Below, one piece after another: positions 1 to 6,740 of a stretch of DNA of 10,588 bases (positions within the stretch are counted from its first letter, which is position 1; each line of letters opens with the position of its first letter). This DNA comes from an uncultured Collinsella sp. (GTDB lineage: Bacteria; Actinomycetota; Coriobacteriia; Coriobacteriales; Coriobacteriaceae). The notes under the pieces were generated by a model. It had not been told where the DNA came from. It searched no databases and saw only the letters and a list, made by a program, of their open reading frames with translations. Position numbers and translations under genes: made by a program. The DNA lies in NCBI GenBank assembly GCA_900542235.1, contig UQNB01000068.1:1-10588 (forward strand), in the 5' to 3' direction.

Positions 1-32
1 ATTTTTTTTATCTTATTATTATCTTTTTTCAT
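1..32 (-). CDS. Possible N-terminus of a downstream gene (partial)
   Basis: An ATG at 30-32 on the minus strand is preceded by GGAGG at 36-40, though only three bases separate the two, which is tight. It opens a frame reading MKKDNNKIKK that runs off the window. The Lys/Asn-rich, AT-rich start looks unlike the purA coding DNA. It lies just beyond the purA terminator, so it would be a separate transcription unit or one reached by read-through. Ten codons allow no functional assignment, and the start could be chance. Confidence 0.3.
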   Translation of the reverse strand, partial: MKKDNNKIKK

Positions 33-44
33 AAGCCTCCAGTT

Positions 45-86
45 ATATAAAAGACACGCCGGAGAAATTCTCCGGCGTATAGTCTT
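45..86 (-). terminator. Rho-independent terminator of purA
   Basis: The arms ACGCCGGAG (56-64) and CTCCGGCGT (70-78) are perfectly complementary around a five-base loop. The outer bases 51-55 (AAGAC) pair with 82-86 (GTCTT) across a three-base bulge. Read on the minus strand the stem is followed by GTCTTTTATAT, a usable U-tract. It lies about 40 bases after the purA stop and closes that transcription unit. Confidence 0.8.
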
Positions 87-116
87 ATTTACCGTCTGCC
101 GATCAGACAGGTAAAT
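87..116 (-). other. Second hairpin between the purA stop and its terminator
   Basis: ATTTACC (87-93) pairs with GGTAAAT (110-116), and GTCTG (94-98) with CAGAC (104-108), around a five-base loop with one bulged A. That makes a 12-bp stem starting 10 bases after the purA stop. It has no U-tract of its own. It could protect the 3' end of the mRNA, or be an older terminator. Confidence 0.5.
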
Positions 117-125
117 TTATCCTTA

Positions 126-1409
<1,284 letters not shown>

Positions 1410-1473
1410 GTTTACTCCTCACATTCATGGACTGTCCGCACACCGCAAGTGCGCAGAAGCACAAAACATTCCC

Positions 1474-1502
1474 AGTATACCCGTGCAACGGGCGCCTGTC
1501 CT
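1474..1502 (-). promoter_or_regulatory. Candidate purA promoter
   Basis: On the minus strand a -10 element TATACT (1474-1479) lies 17 bases from AGGACA (1497-1502), which matches TTGACA at four of six bases. Transcription would start near 1467, giving a leader of about 58 bases before purA. The -35 element overlaps the dnaB stop codon. The -10 is good and the -35 weak. Read-through from dnaB may also feed purA. Confidence 0.45.
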
Positions 1503-2892
1503 ACTCCTCGGTATGCGCCCCATCAAGCTCATAGAACTTGGTGGATGCCGGCAGGAACATCAGGTCGACGTCGCCAATCGGGCCCGAACGGTTCTTGGCC
1601 ACGACGATACGCGTAACGCCCTCGTCGGGTCGGTCGTCGCGCGAGGCCTCGGCCTCGTCGGCGGATCGGTCCAAGAACATGACGATATCGGCATCCTGCT
1701 CGATGGAGCCCGATTCACGCAGGTCGGACAGCTGCGGGCGCTTGCCGGTACGGGACTCGACCTGACGCGACAGCTGCGACAGCGCGATCAGCGGAATCTT
1801 GAGCTCCTTGGCCATAATCTTCAGACCACGCGACATCTCGGAGACCTCGACGGTGCGGCTCTCGGAACGACGTCCAGGCGGGGGACTCACCAGCTGCAAA
1901 TAGTCCAGGATGATGATGGCCTTCTCCTTGTTATGGAGCATGCGGCGGCTCTTGGCGCGAATCTCGGTCACCGTGGTGCCGGGCGTATCGTCAATCAGAA
2001 TATCGAGCTTGGACAGCGTCTGCGTGGCCTCATTGATGTTGGCCCACTGCTCGGGACTAATGCGGCCCGTACGGAAGTCGCTGATCGAGATCATGGCATA
2101 GGCGCAAATCAGACGCTGGGCAATTTCCTTGCCCGACATCTCCAGCGAGAAGAAGCCGACGGTATAGCCCGCGGCGGCGGCGTTGAGCGCCAAGTTCAGG
2201 GCGAACGACGTCTTACCAACGGCGGGGCGGGCGCCGATAATGATGAGCTGGCCCTCGCGGAAGCCCATGAGCATACGGTCGAGCGACGGAAAGCCCGTGG
2301 GCACGCCTGCAGCCTGACCGCCGGCCTTGCACACTTCCTCGGCCTCGTTATAGGCCTCGACCATAAACTCGGTCAGCGTCTTGTAGCTCGACTTAACCTC
2401 ACGCGCCGTGACCTTGAGCAGTTTGCTCTCGGCCAGCTCCACGACCTCTTTGGTGTCGGTGGGGGCGTTGTAGGCCAGCGCGTTGATCTCGTTGGTGGCG
2501 CCAATCAGCTCGCGCAGCATCGAGTCGCGGCGAACGATGGCGGCATGGTGCTGCCAGTTGACGAGCGACAGAGTCTGTCCCATCAGCTCCAAAATGTACG
2601 CCTCGCCGCCCACGGCATCGAGCTTGTTGATGCTTCGCAGGTAATCGATCAGCGAGATAGAGTCAATGGGGATGCGACTGTTATACATATCGACCATCGC
2701 GGTATAGATGGTCTTATGAATGGGCCGGTAGAAGTCATCGGGCTGCAGCTCGACCTGGGCCTCTTCGACCACATCGGGCGAGAGCAGCATAGCGGCCAGC
2801 ACGTTGGCCTCTGCATCTTGGTTTTGGGGGAGACCCAACTTGGAGCCACGGTCCTCGACCGTCAGCCCCGTCTCCCTATCGTCATATGCCAT
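1501..2892 (-). CDS. dnaB: Replicative DNA helicase DnaB
   Basis: Hexameric 5'-3' helicase that unwinds DNA ahead of the replication fork and recruits primase. From the chosen start it has 463 residues, the usual length without an intein. An N-terminal DnaB domain (about 20-125) and linker precede the RecA-type ATPase. The ATPase has Walker A GARPAVGKTSF (220-230), Walker B IIILDYLQLV (326-335) and LSQLSR (371-376). The frame opens at an ATG ending at 2904, but the ATG at 2890-2892 (MAYDDRE) is preferred. GAGG at 2899-2902 sits six bases before it, while the outer ATG has no ribosome-binding site. A terminator separates it from rplI, so it should have its own promoter. Only a weak candidate is seen: TTGCCA (2962-2967) with TATAGC (2941-2946), 15 bases apart. 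Confidence 0.97.
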   Translation of the reverse strand: MAYDDRETGLTVEDRGSKLGLPQNQDAEANVLAAMLLSPDVVEEAQVELQPDDFYRPIHKTIYTAMVDMYNSRIPIDSISLIDYLRSINKLDAVGGEAYILELMGQTLSLVNWQHHAAIVRRDSMLRELIGATNEINALAYNAPTDTKEVVELAESKLLKVTAREVKSSYKTLTEFMVEAYNEAEEVCKAGGQAAGVPTGFPSLDRMLMGFREGQLIIIGARPAVGKTSFALNLALNAAAAGYTVGFFSLEMSGKEIAQRLICAYAMISISDFRTGRISPEQWANINEATQTLSKLDILIDDTPGTTVTEIRAKSRRMLHNKEKAIIILDYLQLVSPPPGRRSESRTVEVSEMSRGLKIMAKELKIPLIALSQLSRQVESRTGKRPQLSDLRESGSIEQDADIVMFLDRSADEAEASRDDRPDEGVTRIVVAKNRSGPIGDVDLMFLPASTKFYELDGAHTEE

Positions 2893-2991
2893 GAGCATCC
2901 TCATTCATATCGCTTGCGAGCATCCATAGTATCAGCCACGGCTATAAATCGAGCCGCGCCTTGGCAATCATCACCGAACCAAACGGATGAA

Positions 2992-3011
2992 CGGTCCCAT
3001 ACACGGGACCG
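2992..3011. repeat. 7-bp inverted repeat upstream of dnaB
   Basis: CGGTCCC (2992-2998) and GGGACCG (3005-3011) form a perfect stem with a six-base loop. It lies in the 150-base gap between the rplI terminator and dnaB, and lacks a U-tract on either strand. It may be an operator or an mRNA leader hairpin of dnaB. The rest of the gap shows nothing firm. Confidence 0.4.
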
Positions 3012-3044
3012 CATCTCAATGACTGCTATGAACTCACCCGGCGC

Positions 3045-3083
3045 AAAAAATAAAAGGGCGCCCTGGTCTCCCAGAGCGCCCTT
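3045..3083 (-). terminator. Rho-independent terminator after rplI
   Basis: The 13-base arms 3071-3083 and 3054-3066 pair along their whole length, with one G-U pair, around a GAGA tetraloop on the minus strand. TTATTTTTT follows at once (3045-3053). It ends the rpsF-ssb-rpsR-rplI transcript 33 bases after the rplI stop, so dnaB is at least partly uncoupled from the ribosomal genes. Confidence 0.9.
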
Positions 3084-3115
3084 CTTAGAACAAGATTGTT
3101 GCGTTGCAGCAAATG

Positions 3116-3631
3116 CTACTCGGCAGCAGCCTCGGTCTCGACCTCAGCGGTCTCCTCAACCTCAGCCTCGGCAGCGAGCTCCTCGGCGGTAACGCCGACG
3201 AGAACGACAACCTCGGCCTTGATCTCGCGGTACAGCGAGATAGCGACGGTGTGGGCACCGGCAACCTTGATGGGCTTACCGAGCTCGACGCGCTTGCGGT
3301 CGATATCCATACCGAGCTGATCCTTGATGGCGTCAGCGATCATAGCGGCGGTAACGGAGCCAAAGAGGATGCCCTCGTCGCCAACCTTGACGTCAACGGT
3401 GACCTGCTTGCCCTCGAAGGCAGCCTTGGTCTCGTTGGCGGTAGCCAGACGGACGGCCTCGCGCTTGGCGATGTTGTTGCGACGCTCGTCAAGCTGCTTG
3501 AGGTTGCCCTTGGTGGCGGCAACAGCGAGCTTCTTGGGGAACAGGAAGTTCTCAGCGTAACCCTGAGCGACCTCTACGACGTCACCCTCGCCGCCCTTGC
3601 CCTTGATCTCATCGAGAAGAATAACCTTCAT
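3116..3631 (-). CDS. rplI: 50S ribosomal protein bL9
   Basis: Protein of the large ribosomal subunit that binds 23S rRNA near the L1 stalk and helps maintain reading frame. The N-terminal RNA-binding domain is plain: MKVILLDEIKGKGGEGDVV at the start, then GYAENFLFPKKLA. A long connecting helix (about 40-75) leads to the C-terminal domain. At 171 residues it exceeds the usual 148-150; the extra length is an acidic Glu/Ala tail from about residue 149. The ATG at 3629-3631 has AAGGGAG six to seven bases upstream. The gene starts 15 bases after rpsR, so its ribosome-binding site abuts the rpsR stop and translation is probably coupled. Confidence 0.97.
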   Translation of the reverse strand: MKVILLDEIKGKGGEGDVVEVAQGYAENFLFPKKLAVAATKGNLKQLDERRNNIAKREAVRLATANETKAAFEGKQVTVDVKVGDEGILFGSVTAAMIADAIKDQLGMDIDRKRVELGKPIKVAGAHTVAISLYREIKAEVVVLVGVTAEELAAEAEVEETAEVETEAAAE

Positions 3632-3646
3632 GATGCGTCTCCCTTC

Positions 3647-3913
3647 TTAGCCGCGGTCGCGGTTGCCACGAGAGGAAACCACGGGGACGGTGTACGGCAG
3701 GAGAGCCATCTCGCGGGCGCGCTTGATGGCGTTGGCGATGTCATGCTGATGCTGCGTGCAAGCGCCAGTGACGCGACGGGGCTTGATCTTGCCACGGTCG
3801 GTCATGTACTTACGGAGAAGCTGAGTGTCCTTATAGTCGATGAACTCAGTGTTCTCCTTGCAGAACTGGCAGTACTTACGACGCGGCTGACGTGCAGAAT
3901 AATCATTAGCCAT
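3647..3913 (-). CDS. rpsR: 30S ribosomal protein bS18
   Basis: Small-subunit protein that pairs with bS6 on the platform of the 30S particle. It has 88 residues when begun at the ATG at 3911-3913 (MANDYSARQ), which has GAAAGG nine bases upstream. An upstream in-frame ATG would add 17 residues unlike the family. The core includes KYCQFC, the YKD...LLRKYM segment, GKIKPRRVTGAC and the AIKRAREMALLPY helix. A CxxC pair plus CTQH give four possible zinc ligands, so this looks like the zinc-binding form. It lies between ssb and rplI, as in many bacteria. Confidence 0.97.
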   Translation of the reverse strand: MANDYSARQPRRKYCQFCKENTEFIDYKDTQLLRKYMTDRGKIKPRRVTGACTQHQHDIANAIKRAREMALLPYTVPVVSSRGNRDRG

Positions 3914-3937
3914 GTCAAAATACCTTTCGTTTGGCAA

Positions 3938-3953
3938 CTTCGGCGAGCCGAAG
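3938..3953 (-). other. Hairpin between ssb and rpsR
   Basis: CTTCGGC (3938-3944) and GCCGAAG (3947-3953) form a near-continuous palindrome in the 72-base gap between ssb and rpsR. There is no U-tract, so it is not a standard terminator. It may stabilise or pause the polycistronic mRNA, or serve as an RNA-processing site. Confidence 0.35.
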
Positions 3954-3985
3954 CCGCCTCTCACTCAAAAATAGGTGAACAACCC

Positions 3986-4438
3986 TTAGAACGGGATGTC
4001 CTCATCGTAGACGTCGACCGCGGGCGGCGTAGCCACCGGTGCGGCAGGACGCGCTGCGGGCGCGGGAGCTGCGGGGGCGTAACCGCCCTGATCGTAGCCA
4101 CCCTGGCCACCACGGGAGCTCATAAACTCGATCTCATCGACGATGACCTCAAGCTTGCTCCTGCGCTGACCGTCGCGCTCCCAAGAGCTGTAGCGCAGCT
4201 TGCCCTCGATCGCGACCTTGTTTCCCTTTGCCAGGAAACGGCTCACGGCCTCGGCGCGGGTGCCGAACATAGTGCAGTCGACAAAGTTGGGATAGTCCTC
4301 CCACTCGCCAGTCTGCGCGTTGCGGCGACGATCGTTCACGGCGACGCCAAAGGACAGAACCTGGGTTCCGCCGGCGGTGGCGCGCAGCTCGGGATCGCGG
4401 GTGAGGTTACCGGTGATGTTCACTCGATTGATGCTCAT
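3986..4438 (-). CDS. ssb: Single-stranded DNA-binding protein
   Basis: Tetrameric OB-fold protein that coats single-stranded DNA in replication, repair and recombination. Its tail recruits partner enzymes. In the 150 residues, the OB fold (about 1-110) opens with MSINRVNITGNLTRDPELR and contains VNDRRR and a WERDGQRRSK segment. A Gly/Gln/Pro/Ala-rich linker follows, then the acidic interaction tip DEDIPF at the C-terminus. The ATG at 4436-4438 has GAGGAAG upstream. It lies 48 bases after rpsF in the same operon. The complete tail marks it as the housekeeping SSB. Confidence 0.97.
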   Translation of the reverse strand: MSINRVNITGNLTRDPELRATAGGTQVLSFGVAVNDRRRNAQTGEWEDYPNFVDCTMFGTRAEAVSRFLAKGNKVAIEGKLRYSSWERDGQRRSKLEVIVDEIEFMSSRGGQGGYDQGGYAPAAPAPAARPAAPVATPPAVDVYDEDIPF

Positions 4439-4486
4439 AACTCACTACTTCCTCTTGGGGCACAAGCCCAGTCCAAAACGACAGTC

Positions 4487-4780
4487 TTACTCCTGGTCGT
4501 CGCGACGGACGATCATGTGGCGGACCACAGCGTCGGTGATGCGCAGGACGCGATCAAGCTCGGCGATCTGGGTAGGATCTGCGTGGAAGTTGATGAGGGT
4601 GTAGTCACCATCGGTGAGGTCGTTGATCTCGTAGGCGAGCTTGCGCTTGCCCCACTCGTCAACGGAGTCGACCTTGCCAGCGCCCTCAGCGATCGTGGTA
4701 TCGATACGCTTCATAACAGCGAGACGAGTCTCGGGGTCGAGCGACGGGTCAACAAAGAACAGCAGTTCATAAGCCTTCAT
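4487..4780 (-). CDS. rpsF: 30S ribosomal protein bS6
   Basis: Small-subunit protein and partner of bS18. It has 97 residues, normal for the family, from the ATG at 4778-4780 (MKAYELLFFVDPSL). A near-ideal ribosome-binding site AGAGGAGGTGA (4785-4795) decides this start; an upstream ATG would place that site inside the gene. The conserved WGKRKLAYEIN segment and the C-terminal RITDAVVRHMIVR are present. It is the first gene of the operon, behind a strong promoter and a leader hairpin. Confidence 0.97.
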   Translation of the reverse strand: MKAYELLFFVDPSLDPETRLAVMKRIDTTIAEGAGKVDSVDEWGKRKLAYEINDLTDGDYTLINFHADPTQIAELDRVLRITDAVVRHMIVRRDDQE

Positions 4781-4806
4781 ATTGTCACCTCCTCTGGGCA
4801 AATGTG

Positions 4807-4835
4807 GCTTCAGGTCGTGAAGGTGCGCCTGAAGC
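4807..4835 (-). promoter_or_regulatory. Leader hairpin upstream of rpsF
   Basis: GCTTCAGG and CCTGAAGC (4828-4835 and 4807-4814) form a perfect 8-bp stem with a 13-base loop. It lies within the roughly 65-base leader predicted from the promoter and ends 12 bases before the ribosome-binding site. In several bacteria the bS6:bS18 complex binds the rpsF leader and represses it. The position suits that role, but the published consensus could not be matched with confidence. Confidence 0.45.
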
Positions 4836-4851
4836 AGGAAAAGACTTGGTA

Positions 4852-4880
4852 ATAATATCTTTCAACCTCCCAGGCTGCAA
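4852..4880 (-). promoter_or_regulatory. Promoter of the rpsF-ssb-rpsR-rplI operon
   Basis: On the minus strand TTGCAG (4875-4880) and TATTAT (4852-4857) are separated by exactly 17 bases, close to the sigma-70/sigma-A consensus. The predicted start is near 4845. No other good promoter is seen between rpsF and the tRNA genes. Confidence 0.75.
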
Positions 4881-4891
4881 GAATATGCAGC
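4874..4891. repeat. Inverted repeat overlapping the rpsF -35 element
   Basis: GCTGCA (4874-4879) and TGCAGC (4886-4891) form a 6-bp inverted repeat around six bases, covering the -35 hexamer. It would suit a dimeric DNA-binding regulator. Six base pairs can occur by chance. Confidence 0.35.
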
Positions 4892-5241
4892 TACAACCTC
4901 ATGACCTCCACATATGTCCATGCTCACACGGCACTTCATGCGCATTCCAACCAAATGCTGACCAAATGCTTGACGGATCTGTGTTCAAGATACGGTGCCG
5001 TGGGGACAAGCTGAGCCAAGCCGCAGGTCAGCGGGCACAAGGCTGTGGTCGCAAAATGCATACCAGTGGCCCACAGCACCACCCAAAGATTTTTAAATTC
5101 ATTGCCAAGTCGCTTATGAATACCCTTTTTTGAACAATTGAGTTGATCAACCACGCTGGTCGGAAGCCGTTTTTTGGGACCTCAAGCCCCACTGCAGCGC
5201 CAAGCACGGCCAAGCGTTTTAAAAAATGCCAACTTTTCTGT
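4892..5241. other. Gene-free stretch between rpsF and the tRNA genes
   Basis: No credible gene was found on either strand; the short open frames lack ribosome-binding sites and family features. Minor structures are a tandem 10-base repeat ACCAAATGCT (4950-4959 and 4961-4970) and a 7-bp inverted repeat (5042-5048 with 5071-5077). The stretch probably serves as upstream DNA for the two divergent transcription units. Confidence 0.5.
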
Positions 5242-5269
5242 TTGCACTTTGCGATTCCTCGTGTATACT
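5242..5269 (+). promoter_or_regulatory. Promoter of the tRNA-Ser genes
   Basis: TTGCAC (5242-5247) and TATACT (5264-5269) are 16 bases apart. The start would fall near 5276, about 10 bases before the first mature tRNA base. A strong sigma-70-type promoter directly before a tRNA gene is expected. The second tRNA has no separate promoter in the nine bases before it and probably relies on read-through. Confidence 0.8.
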
Positions 5270-5285
5270 GACTTTCGCATTTAAC

Positions 5286-5376
5286 GGAGAGTTGTCCGAG
5301 TGGCCGAAGGAGCACGATTGGAAATCGTGTAGGCGTCAAAAGCGTCTCCAGGGTTCAAATCCCTGACTCTCCGCCA
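5286..5376 (+). tRNA. tRNA-Ser (anticodon GGA)
   Basis: The acceptor arms GGAGAGT (5286-5292) and ACTCTCC (5366-5372) pair fully, followed by discriminator G and an encoded CCA. The anticodon stem CACGA/TCGTG encloses the loop TTGGAAA with anticodon GGA at 5320-5322, reading UCC and UCU. A long variable arm and the T-loop TTCAAAT confirm a class II serine tRNA. It is 91 bases including CCA. Confidence 0.97.
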
Positions 5377-5384
5377 GTTAATTC

Positions 5385-5415
5385 CAAAGCAGGCCTTCGA
5401 GCCTGCTTTGTTTTT
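5385..5415 (+). terminator. Terminator after tRNA-Ser(GGA)
   Basis: CAAAGCAGGC (5385-5394) pairs perfectly with GCCTGCTTTG (5401-5410) around a six-base loop, followed by TTTTT. It lies between the two tRNA genes, so the second gene is transcribed by partial read-through or at a lower level. Confidence 0.9.
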
Positions 5416-5424
5416 ACCCCACGC

Positions 5425-5515
5425 GGAGGGGTGGCAGAGTGGTTGAATGCGGCGGTCTCGAAAACCGTTTGGCCTGTATAAGGTCACGAGGGTTCGAATC
5501 CCTCCTCCTCCGCCA
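5425..5515 (+). tRNA. tRNA-Ser (anticodon CGA)
   Basis: The acceptor arms GGAGGGG (5425-5431) and CTCCTCC (5505-5511) pair with one G-U, then discriminator G and an encoded CCA. The loop CTCGAAA holds anticodon CGA at 5459-5461, reading UCG. The long variable arm and the TTCGAAT T-loop (5493-5499) are as expected for serine. An exact inverted copy of its 3' end occurs 65 bases downstream. Confidence 0.97.
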
Positions 5516-5526
5516 TTTTGGTTGAG

Positions 5527-5557
5527 AAAGCTCCCGAAAACGGGGGCTTTTTTGTTT
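5527..5557 (+). terminator. Terminator after tRNA-Ser(CGA)
   Basis: AAAGCTCCCG (5527-5536) and CGGGGGCTTT (5541-5550) pair around an AAAA loop with one U-G pair. They run into TTTTTT then GTTT. It begins 11 bases after the mature tRNA end. Confidence 0.9.
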
Positions 5558-5579
5558 AGAGTCCCTTACAAGCAAATAC

Positions 5580-5604
5580 GGCGGAGGAGGAGGGATTCGA
5601 ACCC
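5580..5604 (-). repeat. Inverted 25-base copy of the tRNA-Ser(CGA) 3' end
   Basis: These 25 bases are the exact reverse complement of 5490-5514: the T-arm, 3' acceptor strand, discriminator G and CC of tRNA-Ser(CGA). The match stops at one mismatch on each side, and the terminal A of CCA is absent. The rest of a tRNA is not recognisable on the minus strand upstream, so it is a fragment. It could be an attachment-site remnant of an element that targeted this tRNA, a leftover of an inverted tRNA duplication, or part of the adjacent hairpin element. Confidence 0.85.
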
Positions 5605-5625
5605 GTCAGGACGCGGAGCGTAAAG

Positions 5626-5706
5626 AAAACGCGCCAGTGGCGCGTTTTTAGCGCAGCGCGGTCGGCGCAAGCCGACCGAATAAATTTTGAGCTCCGCTCA
5701 AAATTT
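5626..5706. repeat. Three perfect hairpins in a row
   Basis: Hairpin 1 is a 10-bp stem (5626-5635 with 5639-5648), loop AGT; its right arm ends in a run of T, so it could terminate plus-strand transcripts. Hairpin 2 is an 8-bp stem (5659-5666 with 5671-5678) with GCAA, a GNRA tetraloop. Hairpin 3 is a 10-bp stem (5682-5691 with 5697-5706), loop CTCCG. An outer 8-bp pairing, GGAGGGAT (5589-5596) with ATCCCTCC (5711-5718), could enclose all three and borrows from the tRNA-like fragment. No reading frame fits. It may be a structured RNA or a REP/MITE-like repeat; the function is unknown. Confidence 0.6.
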
Positions 5707-5762
5707 GGACATCCCTCCTATTCAGCCACGTCCCCCATTGCTTTCGATTTCACCTTGAATCT

Positions 5763-5829
5763 CAAACATGTACATCACCCTCCAAAAACGACTTTTTTCG
5801 GCATCTTTGGAGGCTGATGTACATGTTTG
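5763..5829. repeat. 67-base near-perfect inverted repeat
   Basis: A 15-bp outer stem, CAAACATGTACATCA (5763-5777) with TGATGTACATGTTTG (5815-5829), is separated by a single C-C mismatch from an 8-bp inner stem. The inner stem is CCTCCAAA (5779-5786) with TTTGGAGG (5806-5813), and the loop is 19 bases. Its outer core ACATGTAC occurs again at 5892-5899. No U-tract follows. It lies 160 bases before the TRIC-family gene. Candidate roles are a regulatory structure or a copy of an intergenic palindromic repeat. Confidence 0.8.
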
Positions 5830-5991
5830 GTACCCATGACCGTTCCCAGTCCCTACCGTTTGCCGAGCAATAGGGTCGCAATCGGCGCCGAACATGTACT
5901 ATGTACGGGCATTGTCCAAATCCGTAATCCAAAGGACCCCATCTTGCCCGTCGTCGCCGCTATAACCGTTACCTCACACGCCTCGGATGCC

Positions 5992-6633
5992 ATGGTCGCT
6001 ATTCCGTTTTGGCTCGAGATGTTCGCTGTTGTCGCTGCATCGATCTCGGGTGTGCTGGTTGCGCGCGAGCACAAGCTCGACCTGGTGGGCGCGGTCGCGC
6101 TCGCGGTGGTCTGCGGTCTGGGCGGCGGTCTTTTGCGCGATATGACGCTCCAGGTCGGCAACGTCTACATCCTCAACCAGCCGATGGCGCTTCCGCTTTC
6201 CATTGCCACGGCAGCCATCATCTATATCTTCCCGGCAATCGTCGATAAGCCCGAAAAACTCATTCCCCTGCTCGACATCATCTCGGTCGGCATCTATGCG
6301 GCAACCGGCGCGGACAAGGCGTTGGTGTACGGATTTGCGCCCGCCGTATGTATCATGATGGGCTTCTTTACCGCCGTGGGCGGCGGCATGCTGCGAGATG
6401 GTTTTATGGGTGTGGTGCCGGGTATTTTCCAGCGTACGAACTTTTATGCCATCGCGGCCATCGCCGGATCGGCAAGCTATGTAGCCCTCGTCATGAGCGG
6501 CATCGTGAGCAATGTCGCCGCGCTGGTCGTATGCGTTGTCGTGACCATGGGCCTGCGCTGGCTCTCACTGCGCTTTGACATCAAAAGCCCCACCGAAGAA
6601 GACATCGCGCGCTTTTTGCACCGCAAAAAGTAG
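5992..6633 (+). CDS. TRIC/UPF0126-family membrane protein
   Basis: A small integral membrane protein of the TRIC family. Eukaryotic members are trimeric potassium channels of intracellular membranes. Prokaryotic members form similar cation channels, and E. coli YicG has been linked to glycine uptake. The two family signatures are clear: GLGGGLLRD (about 42-50) and AVGGGMLRD (about 128-136), one per three-helix repeat, among about seven hydrophobic segments. The ATG at 5992-5994 gives 213 residues, the normal length. The frame is open back to 5827, but that part has no membrane character. A TTG at 5944 with AAAGGA seven bases upstream is an alternative start, since the chosen ATG has only a weak GGA before it. 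Substrate cannot be told from sequence. Confidence 0.9.
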   Translation: MVAIPFWLEMFAVVAASISGVLVAREHKLDLVGAVALAVVCGLGGGLLRDMTLQVGNVYILNQPMALPLSIATAAIIYIFPAIVDKPEKLIPLLDIISVGIYAATGADKALVYGFAPAVCIMMGFFTAVGGGMLRDGFMGVVPGIFQRTNFYAIAAIAGSASYVALVMSGIVSNVAALVVCVVVTMGLRWLSLRFDIKSPTEEDIARFLHRKK

Positions 6634-6701
6634 GTGGCGCGGGCTCATCCTTCGAAATGCAACCGAGAGGTTCTTTTAGAGCGCTCGCACGTTGGGTACC
6701 C

Positions 6702-6728
6702 TGTTAGGTATATGCCGAACACCTAACA
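6702..6728. promoter_or_regulatory. Inverted repeat just before the ribosome-binding site at 6729
   Basis: TGTTAGGT (6702-6709) and ACCTAACA (6721-6728) form a perfect 8-bp inverted repeat around 11 bases, directly followed by AAAGGA (6729-6734) and the ATG at 6741. It could be an operator or a leader hairpin affecting ribosome access. It lacks a U-tract. No convincing promoter was found in the 107-base gap. Confidence 0.45.
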
Positions 6729-6740
6729 AAAGGATCAACC

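Noticed and set aside
3104..4852. A 582-codon open frame on the plus strand
   Set aside because: It is antisense to rplI, rpsR, ssb and rpsF, all of which are certain. Its Leu/Ala/Asp-rich composition is a mirror of those genes.
4781..4900. A confirmed bS6:bS18 leader motif
   Set aside because: A hairpin is present in the right place, but the specific conserved internal-loop bases could not be matched by eye, so it is listed only as a leader hairpin.
5042..5077. A possible terminator in the gene-free stretch
   Set aside because: The 7-bp stem has a 22-base loop and the T-run starts some ten bases later, so it does not meet the usual criteria, and no gene ends just upstream.
5560..5830. A CRISPR array
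   Set aside because: Repeated structure is present, but there are no regularly spaced identical direct repeats with unique spacers and no cas genes.
5827..5991. A 55-residue N-terminal extension of the TRIC-family protein
   Set aside because: Family length and the first membrane segment fit the ATG at 5992. The extension overlaps the end of the palindrome and does not look coding. The TTG at 5944 remains a minor alternative.
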